From positions 15,910-79,909 of the forward strand of contig CAAEFE010000040.1 in NCBI GenBank assembly GCA_900755095.1: 64,000 bases of DNA, read 5' to 3'. The notes under the pieces were generated by a model that searched no databases, was not told the origin of the DNA, and saw only the letters and a program-made list of their open reading frames with translations. This document shows, one piece after another, positions 46,681 to 56,070 of this stretch (positions within the stretch are counted from its first letter, which is position 1; each line of letters opens with the position of its first letter). The position numbers and the translations under genes were made by a program. This DNA is from an uncultured Bacteroides sp. Lineage in GTDB: Bacteria > Bacteroidota > Bacteroidia > Bacteroidales > Bacteroidaceae.

Positions 46681-49434
46681 TTATTTTCCCATCATATTCA
46701 AACGAAGTATAGCATGCACCATAAAGTAAGAACCCAGTGCATTATAATCAGTGTCACGAATGGCAGTAGCGGTTATCGTACGTATCATAGAAATGTCCTG
46801 ATGAAGAATATCATATATTTTGAAGCGGATTAGTAACTGTTTCCTCTTCAAAAAGGCTTTTGACAGCTGACAGTTCCACATGAAATTTGCTTTAGCATAA
46901 CCCTCATAACCATATCCGGTACGAAGGAAATAAGTCAGGTCATTATATAACTCCATCCCCCAGGGAAGATAAAGCTGCAATTCAGTTCCTGCCTGATAAT
47001 CAAAAGTTTCAGTACGTTTCTCCCGTACGTCATTATAAGAATTGTTATAAGTCAGACCAACAAGCCCCGTAAGTTCCATTTGGCGGGTACGATAAGTAAT
47101 CCGTAGACGTTCACGTCCCGTTAAATGCTGTACGGAAGTTTTCACCGGTTCTTCTTTGTTCAAGGTTGTATAGCCATTCTGATTCCGGTATTGCAGATAG
47201 GAGTAAGTACGAAATATCCAGTTACGATTCTTAAAAGGAGTATTAAGAGAAAAAGAACCCATGGCGCGCCAATTACCATTCATATTGACCGGAGATGTAG
47301 TTCGTACACCGGTTTCACTATCGTATGTCACCTGGTTGGTTACATTGTTAATGGTATTCTCGAACAAAGCGGTAGCTACCATATTTCGCTGATGTTTGGT
47401 ATTATAAGAATTGAAATTCAGCGTAAAAGTATTCGTATATGCAGGCTTCAACGAAGGGTTACCGACACGAATATTCAAAGGGTTGGTACGGTCGGTCACA
47501 GGTTGGAGATCGCGTATATTAGGCTGTTTCCCTTTTCCCCTATACACAATTTGCAAACGGGTGCGTTTTGAAAACTTATAGCGGAAATTGACAGTAGGCG
47601 AAAAATTCATGACCGATCTTTCCAACTGATCTTCGGGAGCATCACTCAACAAAGAATGGCTAACAGACTTTTGAGGTTCAAAATCAACACCAATATTATA
47701 ATTGTACTTCTTTTGCGAGGTACGTATCGCAAGATTTACTAAATGATTACTATATTGATTCTCAAAACGGTTACTGGATTCTTCATCAAAATCAGGAGCA
47801 AACTCTTCCAATTCCTTATCCCAGTCATAAACAAAACGATCCGAATTGTTCACTCTATACTGATAGCTGTAACGGAGTTGCAGGAAATGCCGCCACGGCA
47901 ATGGTTCTACATATACCAGTTGCACCCGGTAATTATACCCGTCAACATCATCCTCTATTTTCTGATTCTGAATCTTCTTCGTATTATTTTTGAAGTACCG
48001 GGTAGTAGAAAGATTCGTCCGATCCGTAGCTGAAGCATTAGTACCATAGTCTACCTTCAAAGCAACATTTCTCCCCAAACAACTCAATTTCCGGCTAAGT
48101 TGCAACATCATCGTCAGATTATACCGGGAATTATGATTGGTGCCGGAGGACTCTCTTTCATTCAACAGCACATCATTCCCCCACCCTTCCTGAAAGCCAC
48201 TATTCTCTCTGTCATTGGCCGAGAAACGATATTGAGGACGGAAAATCAATGTAGTAACAGAATCCATCTTCCATTCAAGAAAAGCATTGGCTACCAACTC
48301 ATGATTCTGTAACCGGCTACCGTTCTTACCCAGATTGATTGATTTATCCTCACGGAGAAAATTGTCGACTGTTGTACGGCTGTCTTCCAAACGGTCTGTA
48401 CCCACGTATTGAACATTAGAACGTAACTTAACCCGCTTCCAGTCATAAGTCGCGTTAAGTCCCAATGAACGGGAAGTAGTCAGTCCCATCCGATTACGGA
48501 TATTACCTGTTGAACTGGAAGATTCATTCTGTAATTCCGAGAATCCCTGGTTATTGGTATTATTCAGATTCCCGATAATAGTTAATTGAGAGTTTTCACG
48601 AAAACGGTTCAAGGTATTGGCTAATTCATAACGGTCTTTACTTCCATATCCTCCCATAAAATTCTCCATCCAGCCCCGTTTCATATTTTTTTTCACAGAC
48701 AAGTCCAGAATCATCTCTTCCTCTCCGTCATCTATTCCCGTAAGACGTGCCAAATCCGATTGACGTTCATAGGCTTTCAACTTCTCCACCATCTCCACGG
48801 GAAGGTTTTTAAGGGCGGCTTTCGGGTCATCAGAGAAAAACTCTTTACCGTCCACTAAAATCTTCTTCACCTCCTTACCATGTATCAATAACTTACCGTC
48901 CGCATCTATTTCGCTTCCCGGAAGCTGTTTCACCAACTCTTCAAGCATCGAACCTTCGGGAGTACGATAGGCGGAAGCATTGAAGACCGTTGTATCCCCT
49001 TCCGTCACCGCCATTGGAGCCTGCCCCACTACTACGGCCTCATCCAAAGCATAACTTTCCGGAGTCAGATTGATATTTCCCAATTCATAGGAGGTGCTTT
49101 TGCGGGAAATGGAAATGGGATGAAAAACAGGCTTATATCCGATATATGAAACTTGCAATAATAAAGACTTCGCCTTAGTCACAGTAGGAACGGAAACGGA
49201 AAGTTGAAATTTACCGATAGCATCCGTAGCACCGCCGCCCAACAATGTACTATCCGGTAAAGCCAAAAGCCGGACCGTAGCAAACGGTACCGGCTGATTG
49301 GTTTCAGTATCAATCACACGACCGGAAAAACGCTCTTTGCCGGACTGAGCAAAAACAGTCAAACTAATCAGTAACAAGACATAACAAGTAATCAAACGGT
49401 ACTGAAAAGAATAAATGTGGCTGCCTATGTTCAA
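46681..49434 (-). CDS. Outer-membrane beta-barrel protein with carboxypeptidase-regulatory domain
   Basis: A roughly 917-residue TonB-receptor-like barrel: signal (ending TVFAQS), carboxypeptidase-regulatory domain (FSGRVIDTETNQPVPFATVRL), a plug-like segment with DEAVVVGQAPM and LLIHGKEVKKILVDGKEFF, then a long OMP_b-brl_3-type barrel. Only non-ATG starts fit: the frame begins with TTG at 49434, as no in-frame ATG precedes the signal peptide. It is the last gene of an operon with an ECF sigma factor, an anti-sigma-like protein and a Spy-like protein. The cargo is unknown. Confidence 0.85.
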   Translation of the reverse strand: MNIGSHIYSFQYRLITCYVLLLISLTVFAQSGKERFSGRVIDTETNQPVPFATVRLLALPDSTLLGGGATDAIGKFQLSVSVPTVTKAKSLLLQVSYIGYKPVFHPISISRKSTSYELGNINLTPESYALDEAVVVGQAPMAVTEGDTTVFNASAYRTPEGSMLEELVKQLPGSEIDADGKLLIHGKEVKKILVDGKEFFSDDPKAALKNLPVEMVEKLKAYERQSDLARLTGIDDGEEEMILDLSVKKNMKRGWMENFMGGYGSKDRYELANTLNRFRENSQLTIIGNLNNTNNQGFSELQNESSSSTGNIRNRMGLTTSRSLGLNATYDWKRVKLRSNVQYVGTDRLEDSRTTVDNFLREDKSINLGKNGSRLQNHELVANAFLEWKMDSVTTLIFRPQYRFSANDRENSGFQEGWGNDVLLNERESSGTNHNSRYNLTMMLQLSRKLSCLGRNVALKVDYGTNASATDRTNLSTTRYFKNNTKKIQNQKIEDDVDGYNYRVQLVYVEPLPWRHFLQLRYSYQYRVNNSDRFVYDWDKELEEFAPDFDEESSNRFENQYSNHLVNLAIRTSQKKYNYNIGVDFEPQKSVSHSLLSDAPEDQLERSVMNFSPTVNFRYKFSKRTRLQIVYRGKGKQPNIRDLQPVTDRTNPLNIRVGNPSLKPAYTNTFTLNFNSYNTKHQRNMVATALFENTINNVTNQVTYDSETGVRTTSPVNMNGNWRAMGSFSLNTPFKNRNWIFRTYSYLQYRNQNGYTTLNKEEPVKTSVQHLTGRERLRITYRTRQMELTGLVGLTYNNSYNDVREKRTETFDYQAGTELQLYLPWGMELYNDLTYFLRTGYGYEGYAKANFMWNCQLSKAFLKRKQLLIRFKIYDILHQDISMIRTITATAIRDTDYNALGSYFMVHAILRLNMMGK

Positions 49435-49521
49435 ATTGTGTTGATTTAGTAAAATAAAACTATAATAAAATAAACCTAATCTTTATTTCGGGGCTTGACG
49501 AGGAGCACGATTTCTTTGTCC

Positions 49522-50046
49522 CTAGTGGTGTCCCTGTCCCGGTTTCTGACCTTTTCTGCGATCAAATTCCTTTCTGAATTTATTAGCATTCATCTTTTCC
49601 TGCTGATAAATTTTCAGAATCTGCTTCTGCGAAAGTATCTTGCTGAATTCATTGTAATACTTTTCACGAATATCCAGCATTTTACGGCTTTGAGTAAACT
49701 GGTTTCGCAACATGGTTGCAATCTCGTCGTCAGTCATGGACGGACGTTCTTTCTTAGCATTAGCGTCTGTGCCTTGTGCTTTAGTTTTCTCTGTTCTCGC
49801 CTTATGAGTCATCATACGACATTCACGCAATTCTTTCAGATACTTCTCGTATACCGGAGTAAACTTAGCTGCCGTTGCATCATCCAACATCAATGTATTT
49901 ACTATTTGTTTAGTCTGCATCTGCACCATTTGTTCTGGTGTAGGACGCTGTTTTTTTTGTTTATTATCTGTATTCTGTGCAGACAAAGTCATCTGGCTTC
50001 CCATTAGGAGAACGGCCATAATTACATAAATAAATTTAGTCTTCAT
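49522..50046 (-). CDS. Spy/CpxP-like periplasmic protein (DUF4890-like)
   Basis: A 174-residue secreted protein: signal MAVLLMGSQMTLSAQ, then an almost wholly helical, highly charged chain (KQRPTPEQMVQMQTKQIVNT, KFTPVYEKYLKELRECR, MLDIREKYYNEFSKILSQKQ) and a basic tail (RRKGQKPGQGHH). This resembles Spy/CpxP-type periplasmic chaperones. It is co-directional with the sigma/anti-sigma pair upstream (33 bases) and the barrel protein downstream (87 bases), which suggests a role in envelope stress or barrel assembly. The ATG at 50046 is preferred over an upstream GTG. Confidence 0.75.
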   Translation of the reverse strand: MKTKFIYVIMAVLLMGSQMTLSAQNTDNKQKKQRPTPEQMVQMQTKQIVNTLMLDDATAAKFTPVYEKYLKELRECRMMTHKARTEKTKAQGTDANAKKERPSMTDDEIATMLRNQFTQSRKMLDIREKYYNEFSKILSQKQILKIYQQEKMNANKFRKEFDRRKGQKPGQGHH

Positions 50047-50079
50047 AATCTTCACGTTTAAAATAATTAATTGAGTTAC

Positions 50080-50427
50080 TTAATTCAAAAATATATCATT
50101 TTCAGAGAAGCTGACGAGCTCTTCCAACTCCTCATCTGATAGTTCTTTAATCCATTTATCTACCGGTTCCGTACCATTGGCTAATACTTTCGAAGAAGAT
50201 GTTGTCACCTCATCTGCCTGTCGCAAAGACGGAACAAACAGAAATCCGACCCATACGGCTGCTATGGTAATCACCGTAGAAATAATCAGCTTCGTATGAG
50301 ACTTCCGCTGTTGCTTCAATCCGGCGCGCTCCATCACCTTTCGCTGCACATCCTCGAAGAATCCTTCAGGAGTACGGTAAGGTGTCCGTTTACCAATATC
50401 GTCAAAATCAAAATCCTTTTTCATCAT
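50080..50427 (-). CDS. Small anti-sigma-like membrane protein
   Basis: A 115-residue protein with a cytoplasmic N-terminal part (FDFDDIGKRTPYRTPEGFFEDV), one membrane helix (LIISTVITIAAVWVGFLFV) and an acidic C-terminal tail (ELSDEELEELVSFSENDIFLN). The gene begins one base after the ECF sigma gene ends, the usual place of its anti-sigma factor. There is no recognisable zinc-binding ASD motif, so the assignment rests on topology and context. Confidence 0.65.
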   Translation of the reverse strand: MMKKDFDFDDIGKRTPYRTPEGFFEDVQRKVMERAGLKQQRKSHTKLIISTVITIAAVWVGFLFVPSLRQADEVTTSSSKVLANGTEPVDKWIKELSDEELEELVSFSENDIFLN

Positions 50428-50428
50428 T

Positions 50429-50968
50429 CTATCTGTTTAATATATATTCCTTAATCTTCTCTTTCGCATAATGGTAATTCACCTTTAGTGTATCCACTTT
50501 ACTATCCAGTACACGGGCAATCTCTTCATATTCAAGTTCATCGTAATAACGTAAGTTGAATACAAGCCGTTGCTTTTCAGGCAAACTTAGAATGGCCTCC
50601 TGAAACTTCACTGCCAGCTCATTTTCATAATCAATATAATCGGAAGCCTTCAACTTGCCCATCAACTCTTCCTGAACATCTTCTGCAGAAACAACTCCCT
50701 CATCTTTACGACCGTTCAGCAAGCGTAAACTCTCATTCGTGGCAATCCGGTAAATCCAGGTTGACAGTGAACTTTCTTCGCGAAACTGATCGATATGCCG
50801 GAACACCCGGATAAAAACTTCCTGAAGCACATCCTCCGCATCTTCATGAGATACGACCAGTCTACGGATATAATTATATATCGGTACCTGAAAAGAGTCC
50901 ATCAACATCTTGAATCCCCGTTCGCGATTCGAGGCACAAGCTTCACGAATTTTATTCTCGTTTATCAT
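50429..50968 (-). CDS. ECF-type RNA polymerase sigma factor
   Basis: A 179-residue sigma-70 ECF protein with region 2 (YIRRLVVSHEDAEDVLQEVFIRVFRHID, FREESSLSTWIYRIATN) and region 4 (LPEKQRLVFNLRYYDELEYEEIARVLD) intact. It leads the operon with the anti-sigma-like, Spy-like and barrel genes. The ATG at 50968 (MINENKIREACA) is used; an upstream TTG would add one residue. A double inverted repeat at 51144-51222 lies upstream. Confidence 0.9.
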   Translation of the reverse strand: MINENKIREACASNRERGFKMLMDSFQVPIYNYIRRLVVSHEDAEDVLQEVFIRVFRHIDQFREESSLSTWIYRIATNESLRLLNGRKDEGVVSAEDVQEELMGKLKASDYIDYENELAVKFQEAILSLPEKQRLVFNLRYYDELEYEEIARVLDSKVDTLKVNYHYAKEKIKEYILNR

Positions 50969-51269
50969 CAATTCTTTTTCTAAACTTTATTAGTTAGAAC
51001 GTGGAAGGCAGGTGAAGTTAAATATGAGATTTGGTATTTTGCTTTTATTAACAAGAGAGGGAGAACTGCGGAAATCATTGTCGGTATATACGATAGGAAT
51101 AAACACATGATTCCTGATGACGTTTTGATGAAGGTAGAAAATTATAGTGACGGTATATACTCGGGATAGTGACGGTATCGTTGTCTCATACCGTCACTAT
51201 CTTTGCCGGATAGCGTCACTATGTTTTTAGTAGAAATACTCTAGTTATAAACTGTAAATAAGGGGATAA
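50969..51269. other. Region upstream of the sigma operon
   Basis: About 300 bases between the sigma start and the 3' end of the DUF4250-like gene. It holds the double inverted repeat at 51144-51222; nothing else was identified. Confidence 0.6.
51144..51222. repeat. Double inverted repeat of ATAGTGACGGTAT words
   Basis: GATAGTGACGGTAT (51165-51178) pairs perfectly with ATACCGTCACTATC (51188-51201). An outer pair, ATAGTGACG (51144-51152) and CGTCACTAT (51214-51222), encloses it. It lies 3' of the DUF4250-like gene and upstream of the sigma operon on the same strand, so it may end the first transcript or mark the second promoter. Confidence 0.7.
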
Positions 51270-51446
51270 TTACCAGAACTTATTGTGTTCCGCACTATAT
51301 TCAAAACCTGCGGCTTTCAACTGACTCACTAATTCATCCTTATTCACATTCATATCTTCACAAAGTTCGTCAAGTGAAGAATAGCAATCGCGTAACTTCA
51401 TATTGATGACGCTGAACAACATCATCGGATCTTTTGGTAATTCCAT
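51270..51446 (-). CDS. DUF4250-like small protein
   Basis: A 58-residue protein: MELPKDPMMLFSVINMKLRD, then YSSLDELCEDMNVNKDELVSQLKAAGFEYS. The pattern matches DUF4250, a conserved small cytoplasmic family of unknown function. A longer upstream frame is present, but the ATG at 51446 gives the family's normal length. No partner is evident. Confidence 0.85.
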   Translation of the reverse strand: MELPKDPMMLFSVINMKLRDCYSSLDELCEDMNVNKDELVSQLKAAGFEYSAEHNKFW

Positions 51447-51507
51447 AACATACAATCTTTTAAACCGGATGCAAAGGTACAGCAATCTCATTGAATGACA
51501 AAACAAA

Positions 51508-53052
51508 TCAATCACCTATTTCTTCTATCTTCAAAGAGATCTTTTCTATCAGTTTACTGATTTCCTCTTCCAATGGGATCACATTGAAGTCTTTCCAAAA
51601 GTTCTCATCATATTTGAAATGTGTGTCGGAGAAGATCGTACGGGTAGGCAATCTTTCCGTACGGGGAAACGCGACTACTTGTTCGGTATCCACCTTGCAA
51701 GTAATCATCTCAAACCAGATATGAAGATCCCGGCTGCCGAACAGCATTTTTGTCCGTTTCACTTTGAAATGAAGATCTCCACGGATATGGTGTATGTAAT
51801 AAGTCCCTTGCCACGGTTTATAAGAAATTGTATATACCACCTTTTGAGGAATCATTCGCACGTTACGCGTGCGCCTTTCGACAAACATACCTGCCGCATT
51901 CTTCACATATACAGGATGAACTTCCAGACGGGCTTGCAATAGAGCACTTGTCTCGGAATCAAGAAATAGCTCTCCACAAAAAAGAGGTTCGCTGATTCCC
52001 TTTTTCTGCTCAAAATGCACCACATTTACAAATCGGTCCTCTAAAAATGTTACTCCTTCTGAAGTATAGTCATAAATACCCTTCTCTACACTAGGAGTCA
52101 GGAATTCGGGTATATCTTTGATGATATCCATCTGGATACAAGCCTGAATTCCGGATTTTACTTTTACAAGCAAGCTGTCTTTTGCTTCTATATTACTTAG
52201 CCGACTCATCTTCAACAGCTTCACCTGATCCGGTACAGAAGAATATGAGGATGTCTTATAAACCTTAAACACAGCTTCCGACAAGTTTTGAAATTTGTTT
52301 TTCAACTGAACTCCTTCACGATAAAAAGTAGTCAGATATACCGGAGTATGCGAATAGTTCTTATTCCGCCGCTCAATCATTTCACGCAAAAGTTTCTTTG
52401 GATCACTTCGACGAATCACCACTTCCTGCAAAGGGACAACTTTAGGTTCGAGACTAAGTATATTGTGCCGTCCAATCAGCAAAGCAAACTCTATATCCTG
52501 TGAAAGATAACCTATATGAGAAAAAGTAATCGAATCATTTTTCAAAGAATCGGGTAAAGACAGTTTAAAATCTCCATTCTGATTCGTTATACTGCCAATA
52601 GATGTTCCTCGCACTCCGACAGTAGCAGAAGAGATAGGTATTCCTGTCTCCTTATCCAGCAAAGTACCGATAATGACAAAGTTCACAGGCTGCTTCGGAA
52701 TGGAATCCTGTTGTATATGAATCTTTTTCTCCGAAGGGAGAGTAATCAGAATATGAGTACCAATCACCTGAAACTCCAAACCGGTATCTCCCACTATATC
52801 GTACACCGCTTGGCGAATAGACCGTTCTCCTCCCTTTATCTTGACTACTGCATCATTATCAATGACTTTACTGTCATAAATAAACATATATCCCGACTGT
52901 TGAGAGACATCACTCAACAATGAATAAACAGTACCTTTTATCTTGGGAAGTCTGACTATACGTTCCAGCACATCACTTCCATCCGCTCTCATCATATCGA
53001 CGAAGAAGAAGAGTATCAGCAGAACGGACAGATAATGATAAGACTGTTTCAT
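51508..53052 (-). CDS. STN plus carboxypeptidase-regulatory-domain protein without TonB barrel
   Basis: A 514-residue secreted protein: signal, an STN (secretin/TonB short N-terminal) domain at about 30-105 (GTVYSLLSDVSQQSGYMFIY), a carboxypeptidase-regulatory domain at about 125-205 (VIIGTLLDKETGIPISSATVGVRG with FSHIGYLSQDIEF), EVVIRRSDPKKLLREMIERR, and a long C-terminal beta-rich region with no barrel signature. STN domains normally pass a signal from a TonB transporter to a FecR anti-sigma factor; here the protein follows a FecR gene (21 bases) but has no barrel. It may act as the signal donor itself. A homologue without STN lies at 54530. The start is the ATG at 53052. Confidence 0.75.
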   Translation of the reverse strand: MKQSYHYLSVLLILFFFVDMMRADGSDVLERIVRLPKIKGTVYSLLSDVSQQSGYMFIYDSKVIDNDAVVKIKGGERSIRQAVYDIVGDTGLEFQVIGTHILITLPSEKKIHIQQDSIPKQPVNFVIIGTLLDKETGIPISSATVGVRGTSIGSITNQNGDFKLSLPDSLKNDSITFSHIGYLSQDIEFALLIGRHNILSLEPKVVPLQEVVIRRSDPKKLLREMIERRNKNYSHTPVYLTTFYREGVQLKNKFQNLSEAVFKVYKTSSYSSVPDQVKLLKMSRLSNIEAKDSLLVKVKSGIQACIQMDIIKDIPEFLTPSVEKGIYDYTSEGVTFLEDRFVNVVHFEQKKGISEPLFCGELFLDSETSALLQARLEVHPVYVKNAAGMFVERRTRNVRMIPQKVVYTISYKPWQGTYYIHHIRGDLHFKVKRTKMLFGSRDLHIWFEMITCKVDTEQVVAFPRTERLPTRTIFSDTHFKYDENFWKDFNVIPLEEEISKLIEKISLKIEEIGD

Positions 53053-53073
53053 TTTTCCCAACTTTAATGAGTT

Positions 53074-53928
53074 CTATTCCGATAATAAAAGAATATCTCC
53101 TTGCCGGATACATTGCAGACCGAGCGCATTAGCTATCAGATTAGCTATAACTTCAGAAGATTCGTCAGAGAATTCAACAGTCAGCCGACGTTCCTCCAAT
53201 GCCGGTGAGACAACTTGTATTTGCAAACTATCCGAATTCAAATTCATGACTTTCAGAATGTTCGCTAACGATTCATCTTTAAATCGTATATGCTTAAAGA
53301 AGCTCCCCCACTCTTCATTCTCGTTATCTGTATCCAAAACGACTAATCGTTGTGATCGCACTACTACCATTTCCCCCGCTTTTACATAACACTCCTGATT
53401 TCCTTTTTTTAGAGTAACCTTCACTATCCCTCTTTGTACGGATAAACGGAACGGAGCATTTTCATCACTTTGCACACTAAAAGCAGTACCTAGCACTTCA
53501 ATCTTAGCTTGCTCCGTGTCAATCCAAAAGGGTTGTCCCTGCTTCTTTGCTACGTCAAAGAACGCATTTCCCTGTAGACTCACTTCCCGTTTATCAGCAA
53601 TAAAATGTTTCGGATATAACAGGGAAGTTTCTTTTGCCAAGAGTACGACAGAACCGTCTTCGAGAGTCGTTGCCAAAGTGGAAACACCTTGATTTTCCTG
53701 TGTAAGAAGATGCTGTGCCAGTTCTTTATCAGAACCGGTCACCCAATACAAAGTTCCCCAAATGACGCCTATCAAAACGGCGGCAACTGCTCCGTACCTG
53801 ATCCATTGTGAATATTTGCGTGTATGGTGGCCTTCATCCACTTTCGCAAGTAAACGGTCATTGTCCAAGCGATTATACAATCGATTCCACGCCTGATCTG
53901 TCTTTATTTTATAAATATCTGTTTTCAT
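53074..53928 (-). CDS. FecR-family anti-sigma factor
   Basis: A 284-residue inner-membrane protein: cytoplasmic N-terminus that would bind the sigma factor, a membrane helix at about 47-66 (YGAVAAVLIGVIWGTLYWV), FecR domain (STLATTLEDGSVVLLAKETSLLYPKHF, GNAFFDVAKKQGQPFWIDT) and a C-terminal DUF4974/STN-like domain (FKDESLANILKVMNLNSDS). Its ATG overlaps the sigma stop codon by one base, so the two are translationally coupled. Confidence 0.92.
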   Translation of the reverse strand: MKTDIYKIKTDQAWNRLYNRLDNDRLLAKVDEGHHTRKYSQWIRYGAVAAVLIGVIWGTLYWVTGSDKELAQHLLTQENQGVSTLATTLEDGSVVLLAKETSLLYPKHFIADKREVSLQGNAFFDVAKKQGQPFWIDTEQAKIEVLGTAFSVQSDENAPFRLSVQRGIVKVTLKKGNQECYVKAGEMVVVRSQRLVVLDTDNENEEWGSFFKHIRFKDESLANILKVMNLNSDSLQIQVVSPALEERRLTVEFSDESSEVIANLIANALGLQCIRQGDILLLSE

Positions 53929-54479
53929 CACTTCATGTGAATATAAATTTCTACTTCTTCTCGTAATGTCCGGAGGGCTTTTGTCATTTCAGCCTCTACT
54001 GTCTTAACAGAAAGCGAAAGCTGCGTCGCTATCTCGACATATTTCCGCCCTTCCAGACGATGCATCTCGAAAATCCTCCGTCTGCGAACCGGCAGCTTTT
54101 CAAGGGTTCCATTTATGAATCTCTCCAATTCCTCATACTCCATCTGTTGATGAGGATCTGTTGACTGCTCTGGGTTGGAAGTAGTCAATACAGTTTCACG
54201 GTATCTGTTCCGAACTTCCTCGTGTTCGCAATACTGCAAAGATTGATTACGAGTCGCTCTATACAAGTAACTTTTAACGGACTGAAAGATCTGTAAGCGC
54301 TCCCTTTCTTTCCAAAGTACATAAAAAAGTTCCTCCACAATCTCTTCAGCCACTTCCATTTGCCCGGTAATGCCTGCCGCATAACAGCAAAGAGGAAAAT
54401 AGTAACGGCGAAAGAGTTCCTCAAACGCTTTTATGTCACCTCCCTTTATCTTTTTTAGTATGAGCAGTTCATCCAGCAT
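53928..54479 (-). CDS. ECF-type sigma factor, FecI-like
   Basis: A 183-residue ECF sigma factor with region 2 (FEELFRRYYFPLCCYAAGITGQMEVAEEIVEELFYVLW) and region 4 (LPVRRRRIFEMHRLEGRKYVEIATQL, then LSVKTVEAEMTKAL). It starts the operon with the FecR gene and the STN-domain gene. Because no SusC/D pair follows, the regulon is not predictable from position. Confidence 0.92.
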   Translation of the reverse strand: MLDELLILKKIKGGDIKAFEELFRRYYFPLCCYAAGITGQMEVAEEIVEELFYVLWKERERLQIFQSVKSYLYRATRNQSLQYCEHEEVRNRYRETVLTTSNPEQSTDPHQQMEYEELERFINGTLEKLPVRRRRIFEMHRLEGRKYVEIATQLSLSVKTVEAEMTKALRTLREEVEIYIHMK

Positions 54480-54529
54480 ACTTGCTTTTCTTTATGATTG
54501 ACCTCAAATATAAGAAAACTATCCCTGTT

Positions 54530-55789
54530 TCAATTCGATTGCTTTTTTAATTTATCCACTGCGTGCTCCAAAGATTCCGTAGGTTCGATGATATTGTAGT
54601 TTCCCCAAAAGTCCGGACTCCAATATTCGTCTACTTTATCATAGAATATTTGATTCAAGCTGAAGGCTTCTTTGTTGGGAATAGTCTCCAACATTCCTTC
54701 TCTCTTGTCGGTCACGACCATTTCGGAAGCTACTGTATAGCTTGTGGAAAACAGTTTCTTCTTCCAGTCACATTTGAAACGGATTGTGTTGCTAATGTAA
54801 TTCAGATAAGTTTTTCCATCCACATCTTTATAAGTGACCAGGTAGGACAGCTCTTGCGGCTTGAATCTTAAACCGAGAGGCTTTTTATATAGAATGGCAG
54901 TGGTTGCCTTCGATTTATCCTGCATGTCCAGACTCATCTCTATACGGGTAAATGACAAGCGTTCACGATCGATATATAATTTGCCATACAAGAGAGCATA
55001 CATAAGGATTACCTTCGGGCGGAAATTAATAACATACTGCATACGGTTATCTATAAGCATGGATTCCGCCATCCAGAACTCATAATTATTCAATTCTTCC
55101 ATATCGAGTAATGCTCCCTTGTTCTTCACAACATCCAAAGTGATGCTCAAGTTAGGGCCGCCAACAACCTTGACAGCTAATGTATCACTCGCTTTCTGGC
55201 TAAGCAGGCGACGTCCCTTCACCACCCTTACTTTGTCATAATTAGTATTTCTATTAGTGTAGGCTGTTTTGGACACATCAATTACAGCCTCTGATATACC
55301 GATATACCGACGCCCTTTCTGTACAGTCTCCCGATAAAATCCCGTCAGCATATCACGCTTATCACTATAATTTAGAGGAATCTTACTGATTGCCTTCTCT
55401 ACAATCATACGTGGATTTTCAGCAAACACCACCACTTCATTCAGCAGGTTGGCATGAGGTGTCAGCCAAACCGTCAACTTAGAGGGTGTTTCTTTCTCCA
55501 GAGAGATATGATTATTTACATAACCTATATGTGAAATCTCTAGTTCGCGCGGCGCTTCTGTTTTTTTGATTTTCAAAGCAAATTCTCCTTCCGCATTCGT
55601 CACAGTGCCGATATTACTGCCATGCACAGATACATTTACGTTCTCCAGAGCTTTTTTATTTTGCTTGTCTTTCACCATACCAACGATTGTTAGATAATCT
55701 CCGGCATCTCCTTGCGCCCACACAGGAAAGCTACAAAGCAGCAAACAAATTGACAGCCATCCAACCAAGTGTTTTTCTACATTCTTCAT
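54530..55789 (-). CDS. Carboxypeptidase-regulatory-domain outer-envelope protein
   Basis: A 419-residue secreted protein (signal ending PVWAQG). A carboxypeptidase-like regulatory domain (VGMVKDKQNKKALENVNVSVHG, SHIGYVNNHISL) is followed by EVVVFAENPRMIVEKAISKI and a beta-rich C-terminal region resembling the second half of the protein at 51508. The shared tail indicates a common paralogous family. It lies upstream of, and in the same direction as, the FecI/FecR genes (gap 50 bases), so it may be part of that unit. Confidence 0.75.
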   Translation of the reverse strand: MKNVEKHLVGWLSICLLLCSFPVWAQGDAGDYLTIVGMVKDKQNKKALENVNVSVHGSNIGTVTNAEGEFALKIKKTEAPRELEISHIGYVNNHISLEKETPSKLTVWLTPHANLLNEVVVFAENPRMIVEKAISKIPLNYSDKRDMLTGFYRETVQKGRRYIGISEAVIDVSKTAYTNRNTNYDKVRVVKGRRLLSQKASDTLAVKVVGGPNLSITLDVVKNKGALLDMEELNNYEFWMAESMLIDNRMQYVINFRPKVILMYALLYGKLYIDRERLSFTRIEMSLDMQDKSKATTAILYKKPLGLRFKPQELSYLVTYKDVDGKTYLNYISNTIRFKCDWKKKLFSTSYTVASEMVVTDKREGMLETIPNKEAFSLNQIFYDKVDEYWSPDFWGNYNIIEPTESLEHAVDKLKKQSN

Positions 55790-56054
55790 ACTGATGCTTT
55801 TTAAAGGTAAATAAATTACGTTTCTATTTATAAGAGCGCTCAGACTGGAAATACCCTACAGCTTTTACAAAAAAAAGAAAAAGAAATCATATTCCAATGT
55901 TATATCCGGGAATTAATAAGAAACAATGTACCAATGGGATAACATATACTCCGATGAAATTTACGATAAGCAACTTCAAAGAATAATTCCCGGTAATCAC
56001 TGATATAATTGTTAATTATGCTTGTGAATATGTATTTCATATAAAAATAGTTTC

Positions 56055-56062
56055 TACCTTTG
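56055..56062 (+). promoter_or_regulatory. -7 element (TACCTTTG)
   Basis: TACCTTTG matches TAnnTTTG and lies 8 bases before the ATG at 56071, which would give a very short leader. The rest of the 281-base region between 55789 and 56071 holds nothing I recognise. Confidence 0.5.
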
Positions 56063-56070
56063 CGGCCGTT

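Noticed and set aside
46681..49434. SusC of a second polysaccharide utilisation locus
   Set aside because: No SusD gene follows and its plug segment is unlike SusC; it is better described as a barrel protein in an ECF sigma operon.
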